Source of the DNA: an uncultured Oscillospiraceae bacterium
GTDB taxonomy: Bacteria > Bacillota_A > Clostridia > Oscillospirales > Oscillospiraceae
DNA length: 18,900 nt
Assembly (NCBI GenBank): GCA_910579155.1
Contig: CAJTTS010000065.1
Coordinates: 1-18,900, forward strand
Direction of reading: 5' to 3'
Made by a program: the position numbers and the translations under genes. This document shows, piece after piece, positions 7,436-14,062 of the stretch. The notes under the pieces are model-generated. The model was not told the DNA's origin, ran no database searches, and saw nothing but the letters and a program-made list of their open reading frames with translations. How positions within the stretch are numbered: the first letter of the stretch is position 1; the number at the start of each line of letters is the position of its first letter.

Positions 7436-8251
7436 ATGATCGAAAAAACATATACAACATCATCAGGCACCATTCATTATTGGATTCATATTATTGGCGC
7501 CGATATTGCGACATTGGTTTTTTTACCGGGATTGACGGCAGACCACAGACTCTTTGACAAACAAATTGAATATTTTAAAAGCAGGTATAATGTTTTTGTA
7601 TGGGACGCCCCGGCCCATGCAGCCTCATGGCCGTTTCAATTTGACTTTGATCTGTTTGATAAGGCAAAATGGTTGAACGGAATTTTTGAGCAGGAGAATA
7701 TCACAAAACCTGTTATTGTGGGACAATCTATGGGCGGCTATGTTGGGCAGGCATATGCCGAATTATACCCTGACCGTTTGAGGGGATTTGTTTCTATTGA
7801 TTCGGCCCCGTTGCAAAGAAAGTATGTAACGGGAATAGAACTTTGGTTATTAAAACGGATGCAACCGGTTTACTTTTACTATCCCTGGAAGCTCCTGTTA
7901 AAGTCTGGGACGAACGGGGTCGCGGTATCTGAATACGGAAGAAAGCTGATGCATGACATCATGATGGTGTACGACGGGGATAAAAAGCGCTATGCCCAGA
8001 TAGCTGGTCATGGGTTCAAAATTCTTGCAAATGCTATGGAAATGAATTTGCCGTACAAAATCAAATGTCCTGCATTGTTAATCTGTGGCGAGAACGATCA
8101 TGCCGGTTCGTGCATTAGATATAATAAAGCCTGGCATCGAGACACCGGCATCCCGTTGGAATGGATAAAAAATGCGGGGCACAATTCAAATACGGATAAA
8201 CCAGAAACTGTTAATCGGTTGATTGAACGTGTGGTTAAGCAAGTACGGTAA
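7436..8251 (+). CDS. Alpha/beta hydrolase
   Basis: The 271-residue product has the full alpha/beta-hydrolase pattern. FLPGLTADHRLF (residues 29-40) is the oxyanion-hole region, and VGQSMGGY carries the nucleophile Ser98 in a GxSxGG elbow. A helical lid spans roughly 120-200, Asp221 lies in CGEND, and His249 lies in AGHN. Length is normal. No signal peptide is present, so it is likely cytoplasmic. The substrate is unknown. The ATG at 7436 has a GGAG SD 8 bases upstream and its own promoter. The gene is visibly richer in A and T, including third codon positions, than typA, truB or the recombinase, which suggests recent transfer. It marks the left border of the accessory region. Confidence 0.9.
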   Translation: MIEKTYTTSSGTIHYWIHIIGADIATLVFLPGLTADHRLFDKQIEYFKSRYNVFVWDAPAHAASWPFQFDFDLFDKAKWLNGIFEQENITKPVIVGQSMGGYVGQAYAELYPDRLRGFVSIDSAPLQRKYVTGIELWLLKRMQPVYFYYPWKLLLKSGTNGVAVSEYGRKLMHDIMMVYDGDKKRYAQIAGHGFKILANAMEMNLPYKIKCPALLICGENDHAGSCIRYNKAWHRDTGIPLEWIKNAGHNSNTDKPETVNRLIERVVKQVR

Positions 8252-8350
8252 CACACTGATAAGTTATCCTTATATGGCGGTCCGAGGCGGAACACTACAC
8301 ATTTCGGTGAAGAAAGCCGATCCGAAGCGACCAATGGCCGAAAAGGAAAG

Positions 8351-8383
8351 AAAAGGAAGATACGCAAAGCGTATCTTCCTTTT
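8351..8383. terminator. Strong hairpin terminator after the hydrolase gene
   Basis: AAAAGGAAGATACGC and GCGTATCTTCCTTTT form a perfect 15-bp stem with an AAA loop. T-rich tails follow on both strands (TTTTCTT on plus, TTTTCTTT on minus), so it can end transcription in either direction. It lies 100 bases after the hydrolase stop. Confidence 0.8.
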
Positions 8384-8418
8384 CTTGGTGGAGCGTCCGC
8401 AACCAACGGTGAACACCC

Positions 8419-8553
8419 CGCACAGTGGGAAACCGTACTCTCAAAGTGTTCCTCAATCTCGTCCAGCAGAATATCGTCAATGGTGATCGGCCTGTCCCCG
8501 CCGCTGAGGATCAGCGTTATTCTACTCACTTGATACTGGATATTAAAACTCAT
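8419..8553 (-). pseudogene. Fragment of a small mobile-element-type protein
   Basis: About 45 codons starting at ATG 8553 look like real protein (SRITLILSGGDRPITIDD, then ILLDEIEEHFE). After that the frame runs without a stop through the terminator hairpin at 8351-8383 and into the antisense of the hydrolase gene, where it is no longer credible. The fragment is more GC-rich than the phosphoesterase relic upstream, with which it overlaps by ATGA (8550-8553). There is no good SD. I read it as the 5' piece of a small unrecognised gene fused to foreign sequence. Confidence 0.35.
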
Positions 8554-9149
8554 TCATAACTATGATGCATAACTGTTATTTTTAAATCGCAAGTCTCCGC
8601 GCGATACAGTTGATTCTGGATCCTTTCTGGAAGAAAATGCACTTGTTTATCATCTGGTTGGCGCGTAGAAAATGGTGCTGAATTTAAAAGGCAGCATTGT
8701 ATTTTTAATCCTGCCATTTCAAGTATTCTATTATCACAAATTCTATCTTCTCTAAAACAGTTTTTGCTATTTGCATATTCAAAAAAATCTTCCATCCGTG
8801 CAAGTTCTTCTTGCAATTGTTCTTCCTTGTTCCATTTCAGTATTGTATGAATATCTCTATCCTGCTCACTCAAAACCATATCATGATTACCAGGAACTAT
8901 TAATGTCGGAATCCATCCACAATCGAATGTTTTACCCAATTAAATGAGGAACTTACCCATTATATGCTTTCCAAACTTATATTCATTTTGTGCAGCAGTA
9001 TTTGTCAAATCACCGGAACAGACTAAAATTACTCCATTAAATTGTCCTAAAGTTTTGAGCGCCGCAACAGCACCTTCTATTTTTGCGGTACTTCCCGGTT
9101 CCCGCTTATTACAATGTATATCGCTGAGCTGAACAATTAGTATTCTCAT
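8550..9149 (-). pseudogene. Metallophosphoesterase, interrupted by an in-frame stop and cut at its 3' end
   Basis: From ATG 9149, preceded by the SD GGAGGG (9154-9159), the frame encodes calcineurin-like phosphoesterase motifs in order: QLSDIHC (metal-binding DxH), SGDLTN (GD), then after a TAA at 8940-8942 the same frame continues with VPGNHD (GNHD) and VMHHSYE. The final GHxH motif is absent because the frame ends at TGA 8550-8552. Members of this family are normally much longer. The second part could only begin at TTG 8939, directly after the stop and without an SD. The DNA is AT-rich, unlike the recombinase next to it. Such proteins often sit in integrated elements, but the role here is unknown and the gene is probably dead. 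Confidence 0.75.
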
Positions 9150-9260
9150 AAAACCCTCCACGTATAGTCTTCAACAAATTTTGACAGATTATAGTTATTT
9201 TATCATATTTAGTTAAATGACAAACAATGTGTATTTTTGGCTTTATATACGAAAATCTTT

Positions 9261-9293
9261 AATGCAGACATTTTGTTATAAAATGCCTGCATT
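9261..9293. repeat. Inverted repeat upstream of the mini-ORF
   Basis: AATGCAGACATTTT (9261-9274) and AAAATGCCTGCATT (9280-9293) pair over 14 bases with one mismatch around a 5-base loop. The right arm's AAATGCCTGC (9281-9290) recurs as its reverse complement at 9470-9479, on the far side of the mini-ORF. Confidence 0.55.
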
Positions 9294-9334
9294 TCTCATA
9301 TTATAAAAAACAAAATTATTTGGAGACAACATAT

Positions 9335-9448
9335 ATGAAAAATCATCCATTATCCATTACCGAACACCATTCGCCCTGCACCGTTCCACCTAATCAAACT
9401 ATCCGTCAGGCTGTCAATGCCTGGCTCACAAAAGAACTCTGCAAATGA
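9335..9448 (+). CDS. 37-residue hypothetical protein ahead of the recombinase
   Basis: ATG 9335 follows the SD TGGAG with good spacing and opens a 37-codon frame ending at TGA 9446-9448. The product contains an HHSPC stretch and a C-terminal amphipathic segment, TIRQAVNAWLTKELCK. I do not recognise the family. It sits between two hairpins that share the sequence AAATGCCTGC in inverted orientation. It is in the same frame as the recombinase and upstream of it. It could be a small regulator or directionality factor of the element, or a decayed remnant; no evidence decides between these. Confidence 0.4.
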   Translation: MKNHPLSITEHHSPCTVPPNQTIRQAVNAWLTKELCK

Positions 9449-9477
9449 TGCCTGCATCGTTTTATCGGCGCAGGCAT
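9448..9477. repeat. Hairpin directly after the mini-ORF
   Basis: ATGCCTGC (9448-9455) pairs with GCAGGCAT (9470-9477). The stem begins on the last base of the mini-ORF stop codon and is followed by a weak T-run. It may be a terminator or an arm of the inverted repeat around the mini-ORF. Confidence 0.5.
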
Positions 9478-9500
9478 TTCAAATAAATCCTTGCGGCCCG

Positions 9501-9532
9501 ACTGCTCTTGCGGTATCATAGTACCGAGCAGT
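9501..9532. repeat. Hairpin in the recombinase leader
   Basis: ACTGCTC (9501-9507) pairs with GAGCAGT (9526-9532), and inside it GGTA (9512-9515) pairs with TACC (9522-9525). It lies 9 bases before the recombinase SD and could be a regulatory leader or a recombinase binding site. Confidence 0.45.
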
Positions 9533-9556
9533 TACGCCTTTGAGGAGGTGTAACAA

Positions 9557-11095
9557 ATCCTTTGCGCGATCTATACACGGCTGAGCAAGGAGGATGAGGA
9601 CAAACATCAGCCCGAGTCCGAAAGCATCCAGAACCAGAAATCCCTGCTGACCCACTACGCCATTGACCACGGCTGGGACATCTACGCGATCTACTGCGAT
9701 GAGGACTTCTCCGGCATTGACAGCGACCGCCCGGACTTCAACCGCATGATCCAGGCGGCTAAGCAGAAGAAATTCCAAATTATTCTCTGTAAGACCCAAT
9801 CCCGGTTCACCCGGGACATGGAACTGGTGGAGAAGTACATCCACGGTCTGTTCCCCATCTGGGGCATCCGGTTCATTGCCGTGGCGGACAACGCCGACAC
9901 CGAAGTGAAGGGAAACAAGAAAGCCCGCCAGATTAACGGCCTGGTGAACGAGTGGTACTTGGAGGATCTATCCGAGAACGTCCGCATGGTGTTCGACCTG
10001 AAACGGCGGGAGGGCAAGTACATCGGCGGCTTCCCTATCTACGGCTACCGCAAAGACCCAGTGGACAAAAACCACATTATCCCAGACCCGGAGGCGGCAG
10101 AGGTGGTGCGGCAGATTTTCCAGCTATCTCTGGAGGGCCATGGCCGTCAGAACATCGCCTATCTGCTGAACCAGCAGGGCATTCCCAACCCCACCCGCTA
10201 TAAGGCCGAACGGGGCTGGACCTGCAACCACCCCATGAAGAACGACTTCGGCCTGTGGAACAAGGTGACGGTGGGCCGTATCCTCACCAATGAGATGTAC
10301 ACTGGGGTGATGATCCAGGGCCGCCGGAAAAAGGTGAGCTACAAATCCAAGGTCATCATTGATACCCCGGAAAGCGAGTGGTATCGCGTTGAGGGCACCC
10401 ACGAGGCCATCATCGACCGGGCCACCTTCGACGCCGTCCAGCGTTCCTTGAAGCTGCGCACAAAAACAGACGGTTCCGGCCAGGCCCACCTACTGTCCGG
10501 GCTGGTGAAGTGCGCCGACTGCGGCTCCACCATGAGCAAATGCTCCAACGGCAAGCAGTCCTATCTCCGCTGCAAGCTGTACGCCGACAGCGGGAAGCAG
10601 CGCCTCTGCACCCGCCACTCCGTCCGGCTGGATCAGCTTATCGACCTGGTGTCCGAGCGCATCCGCTACTACATCCAGACCTATTATGAGTTGGATCCCA
10701 GCGACCTCCAGCCCCAGAAGGACACCCGCCGGGAAGCATTGGAGCAGGAGCAAAGAGCCCTAACCGCCCAACTGGACAAACGAAGTCAAGCCCTCAAAAC
10801 ACTGTACTTGGATAAGGTGGCAGGGATCATCAGTGAGAGCCAGTTCGTGGAGCTGAACCAGTCCTTCCTGGATGAAAAAGGTTGCTTGGAGCGGCGGCTG
10901 ACACATATCAGGGAAGAGCTGGCCCAGCGAGAGGACGACCAACAGCAGAGCGACTTGATGGAGCGGGCGCAGGAGTTGCTCAAGCTGGAAACTGTCCCCC
11001 GGGAGCTGGTGGTTGGCCTAATTGAAAAAATTGAAATCAGTGAGAAGCACCCGGACACAGGCAAGCAGAACGTGTCCATCACCTGGAAATTCTGA
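9557..11095 (+). CDS. Large serine recombinase (integrase of a mobile element)
   Basis: The 512-residue product has the full architecture of a large serine recombinase. An N-terminal resolvase domain carries the nucleophile Ser10 in YTRLSKEDED and the arginines of TQSRFTRD. A recombinase domain follows (PIYGYRKDP to about residue 290), then a zinc ribbon with cysteines near 319, 322, 339 and 351, and a coiled coil around 375-450. Such enzymes excise and insert integrative elements. The start is odd: the strong SD GAGGAGG (9542-9548) is followed after 8 bases by ATC, where homologous proteins would be expected to have ATG (continuing LCAIYTRLS). No ATG, GTG or TTG with an SD lies between the preceding TAA and the catalytic serine. 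The next in-frame ATG (9746) would remove the active site. The gene is either started inefficiently at AUC or inactivated. Confidence 0.85.
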   Translation: MLCAIYTRLSKEDEDKHQPESESIQNQKSLLTHYAIDHGWDIYAIYCDEDFSGIDSDRPDFNRMIQAAKQKKFQIILCKTQSRFTRDMELVEKYIHGLFPIWGIRFIAVADNADTEVKGNKKARQINGLVNEWYLEDLSENVRMVFDLKRREGKYIGGFPIYGYRKDPVDKNHIIPDPEAAEVVRQIFQLSLEGHGRQNIAYLLNQQGIPNPTRYKAERGWTCNHPMKNDFGLWNKVTVGRILTNEMYTGVMIQGRRKKVSYKSKVIIDTPESEWYRVEGTHEAIIDRATFDAVQRSLKLRTKTDGSGQAHLLSGLVKCADCGSTMSKCSNGKQSYLRCKLYADSGKQRLCTRHSVRLDQLIDLVSERIRYYIQTYYELDPSDLQPQKDTRREALEQEQRALTAQLDKRSQALKTLYLDKVAGIISESQFVELNQSFLDEKGCLERRLTHIREELAQREDDQQQSDLMERAQELLKLETVPRELVVGLIEKIEISEKHPDTGKQNVSITWKF

Positions 11096-11107
11096 TATAG
11101 CCCCAAA

Positions 11108-11124
11108 GCGAAACGAAGTTTCGC
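11108..11124. repeat. Small hairpin after the recombinase stop
   Basis: GCGAAAC pairs with GTTTCGC around GAA, a 7-bp stem that begins 12 bases after the recombinase stop codon. Confidence 0.5.
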
Positions 11125-11142
11125 GGTTAAAGTTCTTTTTCG

Positions 11143-11170
11143 GTTCCTTTTTCTTTCAAGAAAAAGGAAC
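11143..11170 (+). terminator. Long A/T-rich inverted repeat, probable recombinase terminator
   Basis: GTTCCTTTTTCTT (11143-11155) and AAGAAAAAGGAAC (11158-11170) are perfect complements with only two bases between. As RNA it would be a weak A-U stem, so it could equally be the terminal repeat or attachment region of the element. No T-run follows on the plus strand. Confidence 0.4.
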
Positions 11171-11206
11171 AAACCCCCGTAATGTCCTAACGTAACCACC
11201 CCCCAC

Positions 11207-12010
11207 GTGGTGGAACCCCAATGTCCCGGTGCGGTGGAACGATACATCGACCTGAGCGGTTTTTATGACCGTCCGGGGCTCCAACCCCTAAAACAGGACC
11301 TGATCGCGGCAACGGCGGAGTACCAGGGCCACTACAAGCGGGTCTACCGCTGTCTGGGGGCGGCGGGGGAACTGCGCCGGGACATGACCGAACTGCTGGA
11401 TACGAACGCGGTCCGGCAAAAGTTGGCCAAGCGGGCGGCGGGTATCATCGGCCGGGAGCTGAAAAGACCCGCGACGGGGGAAGGGCACGCCGATCAGCGC
11501 TTTATCGCCGCCGTCACTCACAAGGGAGCTTTTACTTTGTGGGATACGGTATCCGCCCAGGCGGACCGGGTGTATGAGTTGGCGGACGGCTACGGCTTGT
11601 CCCATCACCTGCTTAGTCCCATTCTCGCCGCTGGGCTGGCCGCGGGCCACGACGCCGTGGTATGCCCCGACCCCATGGCTCCCGACCGGCTGGCCCATGT
11701 GATCTTTCCCACCCTGTCCCTGGCTTTTGTTACCTCTGCCCAGGAGGACCCTTGGCCGCATCACGCCTATCGCCGTTTGCGGCTGGACGCCATGGCGGAC
11801 AGCGACGTGTACCGGCTGAACCGGCCACGGTTGCGCTTCACCAAGCGGGTGGCTACCGCCCTGCTGGGCGAGGGTGTCGCGGGCCTGAAGGAGGCCAAGG
11901 CCGCCCACGACCGGCTGGAAAAGCTGTATAATCCCTACGTGGATTTCGACCGGGTGGCGGCGCTGGCGGACGATGTGGCGGAGCAAGTGTTGGCGTTAAA
12001 GGACGAATAG
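11207..12010 (+). pseudogene. 5'-truncated ATPase-like protein (PRK06851-like)
   Basis: About 267 residues resemble the middle and end of a conserved Clostridia ATPase-like protein of the PRK06851 type. Recognisable stretches are PHVVEPQCPGAVERYIDL, VVCPDPMAPDRLAHVIFPTL, SLAFVTSAQ, YRRLRLDAMADSD and the NPYVDFDRV tail. The family's N-terminal P-loop (GGPGxGKS) is missing: the frame opens at TAA 11180-11182, and recognisable sequence begins only near TPHVVEP (about 11198). No SD precedes GTG 11207. The codon use matches the GC-rich chromosome. The simplest reading is that the recombinase-bearing element inserted into this gene and the 5' part was later lost. The family call is from memory of similar sequences. 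Confidence 0.55.
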
Positions 12011-12014
12011 CGTC

Positions 12015-12086
12015 ATGAAAAAGGCAAGGGGCCAATGATATGCTCCCCTTATGAGAGGCGGTGAAAAAATTGCCTTTCATAGGGGG
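12015..12086. repeat. Nested inverted repeats; minus-strand terminator form
   Basis: AAGGGG (12026-12031) pairs with CCCCTT (12045-12050); on the minus strand this is followed by GCCTTTTTC, like an intrinsic terminator. The CCCCTTATGA arm can alternatively pair with TCATAGGGGG (12077-12086), and outer arms ATGAAAAAGGCAA (12015-12027) and TTGCCTTTCAT (12070-12080) are near-complements. It lies just after the truncated ATPase gene. Confidence 0.45.
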
Positions 12087-12398
12087 AGCTTTCATATCCG
12101 TAAACATGCCCATAAAGCGTGATGCAATGCCAAACGGGTGAAGCGCAAACCCAGGTATATTGACGCCGTCAGAAAAACGCCAGCTAGCCCTTGCACATAA
12201 AAGTGGCCAGCAGATTTCACGCTGCTGGCCGGAAAATTTTGTATCTGTTTTTCTTGATGGGACGGTTTGCAATTATCCCCCTCGTCTTGGCGCTGAATTT
12301 CAGCGATCTATATTCAGTACCGGTCGGGCAGTCAGAGCTAATCGAACAATATGTCTCATAGATCTTTAGAACTGGTGGGACGGTACGGCAAAAGTTTG
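12087..12398. other. Non-coding stretch with two palindromes
   Basis: No credible gene is seen here. GGCCAGCAG (12205-12213) pairs with CTGCTGGCC (12222-12230); on the minus strand it is followed by ACTTTTA and may end the DUF6514 transcript. CGCTGAATTTCAGCG (12291-12305) is a perfect odd palindrome. The rest looks like decayed sequence. Confidence 0.5.
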
Positions 12399-12668
12399 CT
12401 AAAGCCAATCGAGCACAACGTCACGCAGGGTCGCCGGCGTCACGCCGTTGCGTGTCAGCAGTTCGCTGAGCTCGTCGATGCGGGAAGCGCTGCATGTGAT
12501 GTTTTCCACACTTGCCTGCTCGCCGCCCTGTTCAGCTACCTTTACGCCGTAGCTCTCACAGGCGTATGCGCCCACATCCATCTCTCCGATCAGGACGGAA
12601 TAGTCGAAACGCCGGATTGCGCCGGATGAATCGACCAGCTCCACGCTTTTAAGAAATAGTTCCCGCAT
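12399..12668 (-). CDS. DUF6514 family protein
   Basis: The 89-residue product resembles the small DUF6514 proteins of Clostridia. Typical elements are a beta-rich first half (RRFDYSVLIGEM, YACESYGVKVAE), a central GGEQASVENITCSASRIDEL segment and a short helical end ending in LRDVVLDWL. There is no signal peptide or membrane segment. Function is unknown. The ATG 12668 is preceded by the SD AGAGGTGA at 9 bases and by a well-formed promoter at 12706-12734, so it is probably a single-gene unit. It marks the return to ordinary chromosomal sequence after the accessory region. Confidence 0.75.
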   Translation of the reverse strand: MRELFLKSVELVDSSGAIRRFDYSVLIGEMDVGAYACESYGVKVAEQGGEQASVENITCSASRIDELSELLTRNGVTPATLRDVVLDWL

Positions 12669-12705
12669 GCCCTTAAATCACCTCTCTTTCACTTTTTTCA
12701 TCTCC

Positions 12706-12734
12706 ATTATCCATTGAGTAATCACTGGTTTCAA
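12706..12734 (-). promoter_or_regulatory. Promoter of the DUF6514 gene
   Basis: On the minus strand TTGAAA (12729-12734), 17 bases, then GATAAT (12706-12711). It places the start about 30 bases before the ATG. Confidence 0.65.
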
Positions 12735-12804
12735 GGGGAACTGTTCGACGAATTTCGACAAAATCCGACATGGGTACAAGATGTGGTAACCTTGGGACGG
12801 CTCG

Positions 12805-12864
12805 AAGCACCAGTGCTTGGACTCCCACATATTTCTATGGAAAATTTGTGCAAAAATGCACAAA
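12805..12864. repeat. Two short palindromes in the DUF6514-hbd gap
   Basis: AAGCAC-CA-GTGCTT (12805-12818) and TTTGTGCA-AAAA-TGCACAAA (12845-12864) lie between the DUF6514 promoter and the hbd terminator. No gene is convincing in 12735-12860. They could be operator sites or structural elements. Confidence 0.4.
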
Positions 12865-12895
12865 AAGCCCAGAGCGGAACACCAGTTCGCTCTGG
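12857..12895 (-). terminator. Terminator of the crt-hbd transcript
   Basis: CCAGAGC (12869-12875) pairs with GCTCTGG (12889-12895), and GAAC with GTTC inside it, around the loop ACCA with one bulged G. On the minus strand the stem is followed by GCTTTTTGTG. It lies about 120 bases after the hbd stop. Confidence 0.75.
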
Positions 12896-13012
12896 ACTCT
12901 TTAGTGGGATAAAATTCCTGTTCTCTGTTTCCGGACGGCCTCGCCGGGAAAATGTCGAAATTTTATGGATTACACTGGGTAATGGGGAAAGTCCCTGCCG
13001 GCGCCGCGATCC

Positions 13013-13885
13013 TTACAGTTCGTCAACGGCGGTCTTGGTGCGGTCGGCATTATAGACATAGAAGCCCTTGCCGGACTTGACGCCCAGGTTGCCGCCGCGG
13101 ACCATCTTCCGGATCAGCGGGCAGGCGCGGTACTTGCTGTCGCCGGTCTCATTGTACAGCACGTCCATAATGGCCAGGCAGATGTCCAGGCCGATGAAGT
13201 CGCCCAGCTCCAGGGGACCCATGGGGTGGTTGGCGCCCAGCTTCATGGCGGCGTCGATGCCGGCGATGTTGGACACGCCCTCCATCTTGATGAAGGCGGC
13301 CTCGTTAATCATGGGGATCAGGATGCGGTTGACCACAAAACCGGCGGCCTCGTTGACCTGCACGGGGGTCTTGCCCAGCTCCTTGGAGATTTCGGTGATC
13401 TTGTCCACGGTCTCGGCGGGGGTGTTGGCGCCGGCGATGACCTCGATGAGCTTCATGCGGTCGGCGGGGTTGAAGAAGTGCATGCCGATCAGGGGGCGGC
13501 TCAGACCCTTGCCGATCTCAGTGATGGACAGGGAGGAGGTGTTGGATGCGAAAACGCAACCCTCCTTGCAGATCTTGTCCAGCTCGCCGAAGGTAGTCTG
13601 CTTGACCTTCATGTCCTCGAAAGCGGCCTCCACGATCAGGTCACAGTCGGCGCACAGGTCCTCTTTCAGGCCCGGAGTGATGGCGTTGACAATGGCGTCA
13701 ACCTTGGCCTGATCCATCTTGCCCTTTTCCACCAGCTTGGCGTAGCCCTTCTGAATCTTGGCCTTGCCGCCGTCGGCCCACTCCTGCTTGATGTCGCACA
13801 GGGCAACGGTCCAGCCGCTCTGGGCGAACGCCTTGGCGATGCCCTGGCCCATAGTACCGGCGCCGATAATACCAACTTTGCTCAT
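13013..13885 (-). CDS. hbd: 3-hydroxybutyryl-CoA dehydrogenase
   Basis: The 290-residue cytoplasmic enzyme reduces acetoacetyl-CoA to 3-hydroxybutyryl-CoA with NAD(P)H in butyrate formation. The Rossmann motif GAGTMG is at residues 8-13. The catalytic set is present: Ser117 in NTSSLS, His136 in GMHFFNPADRMKLIEVI, Glu148 and Asn186 in GFVVNRIL. The C-terminal domain ends with a GKGFYVYN segment typical of the family. The length (about 280-290) is normal. The ATG has an AAAGGAAG SD 8 bases upstream. It lies downstream of crt on the same strand, separated by 177 bases that hold a large folded element, and ends before the terminator at 12857-12895. Confidence 0.96.
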   Translation of the reverse strand: MSKVGIIGAGTMGQGIAKAFAQSGWTVALCDIKQEWADGGKAKIQKGYAKLVEKGKMDQAKVDAIVNAITPGLKEDLCADCDLIVEAAFEDMKVKQTTFGELDKICKEGCVFASNTSSLSITEIGKGLSRPLIGMHFFNPADRMKLIEVIAGANTPAETVDKITEISKELGKTPVQVNEAAGFVVNRILIPMINEAAFIKMEGVSNIAGIDAAMKLGANHPMGPLELGDFIGLDICLAIMDVLYNETGDSKYRACPLIRKMVRGGNLGVKSGKGFYVYNADRTKTAVDEL

Positions 13886-13949
13886 GATGAAAACTTCCTT
13901 TCTAAAAATAAATTGACTTTTACTTTGTGATTTGTTGTCACGCTCGGGT

Positions 13950-14053
13950 TGGACGCGCTGTTCGGTTCGGCTTCCCTCCGATTCGGACTACAGCCGTCGG
14001 CCTGTGCCGCCGACTTCCGTCCTCACTCCGGTCCATCCGAACCGGCGCGTCTA
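13950..14053 (-). other. Folded intergenic element between crt and hbd (RNA structure or palindromic repeat)
   Basis: The ends are complementary over two helices. GACGCGC (13952-13958) pairs with GCGCGTC (14045-14051), and CGGTTCGG (13963-13970) pairs with CCGAACCG (14037-14044), with a 4-base bulge between on one side only. Inside, GGAC (13985-13988) pairs with GTCC (14019-14022), enclosing a 6-bp hairpin GTCGGC (13996-14001) with GCCGAC (14009-14014). This nested architecture over 100 bases is far beyond chance. It starts 11 bases after the crt stop codon. It could be an mRNA-stabilising or processing element, a small RNA, or a copy of a dispersed palindromic repeat. Confidence 0.65.
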
Positions 14054-14062
14054 CCCTTGCGC

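Noticed and set aside
8550..8553. ATGA overlap suggesting translational coupling of the phosphoesterase with a downstream gene
   Set aside because: Both partners look truncated, and the overlap lies at a probable recombination junction, so the coupling is most likely accidental.
9150..9161. GTG 9161 as start of the phosphoesterase
   Set aside because: That codon lies directly upstream of the SD GGAGGG (9154-9159), which is itself the correct distance from ATG 9149.
12217..12408. Minus-strand frame of 63 codons downstream of the DUF6514 gene
   Set aside because: It contains palindromes, has no SD, overlaps the DUF6514 end and shows no recognisable motif.
12714..13055. Plus-strand frame of 113 codons
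   Set aside because: It runs through the hbd terminator hairpin and into the antisense of hbd and has no SD site.
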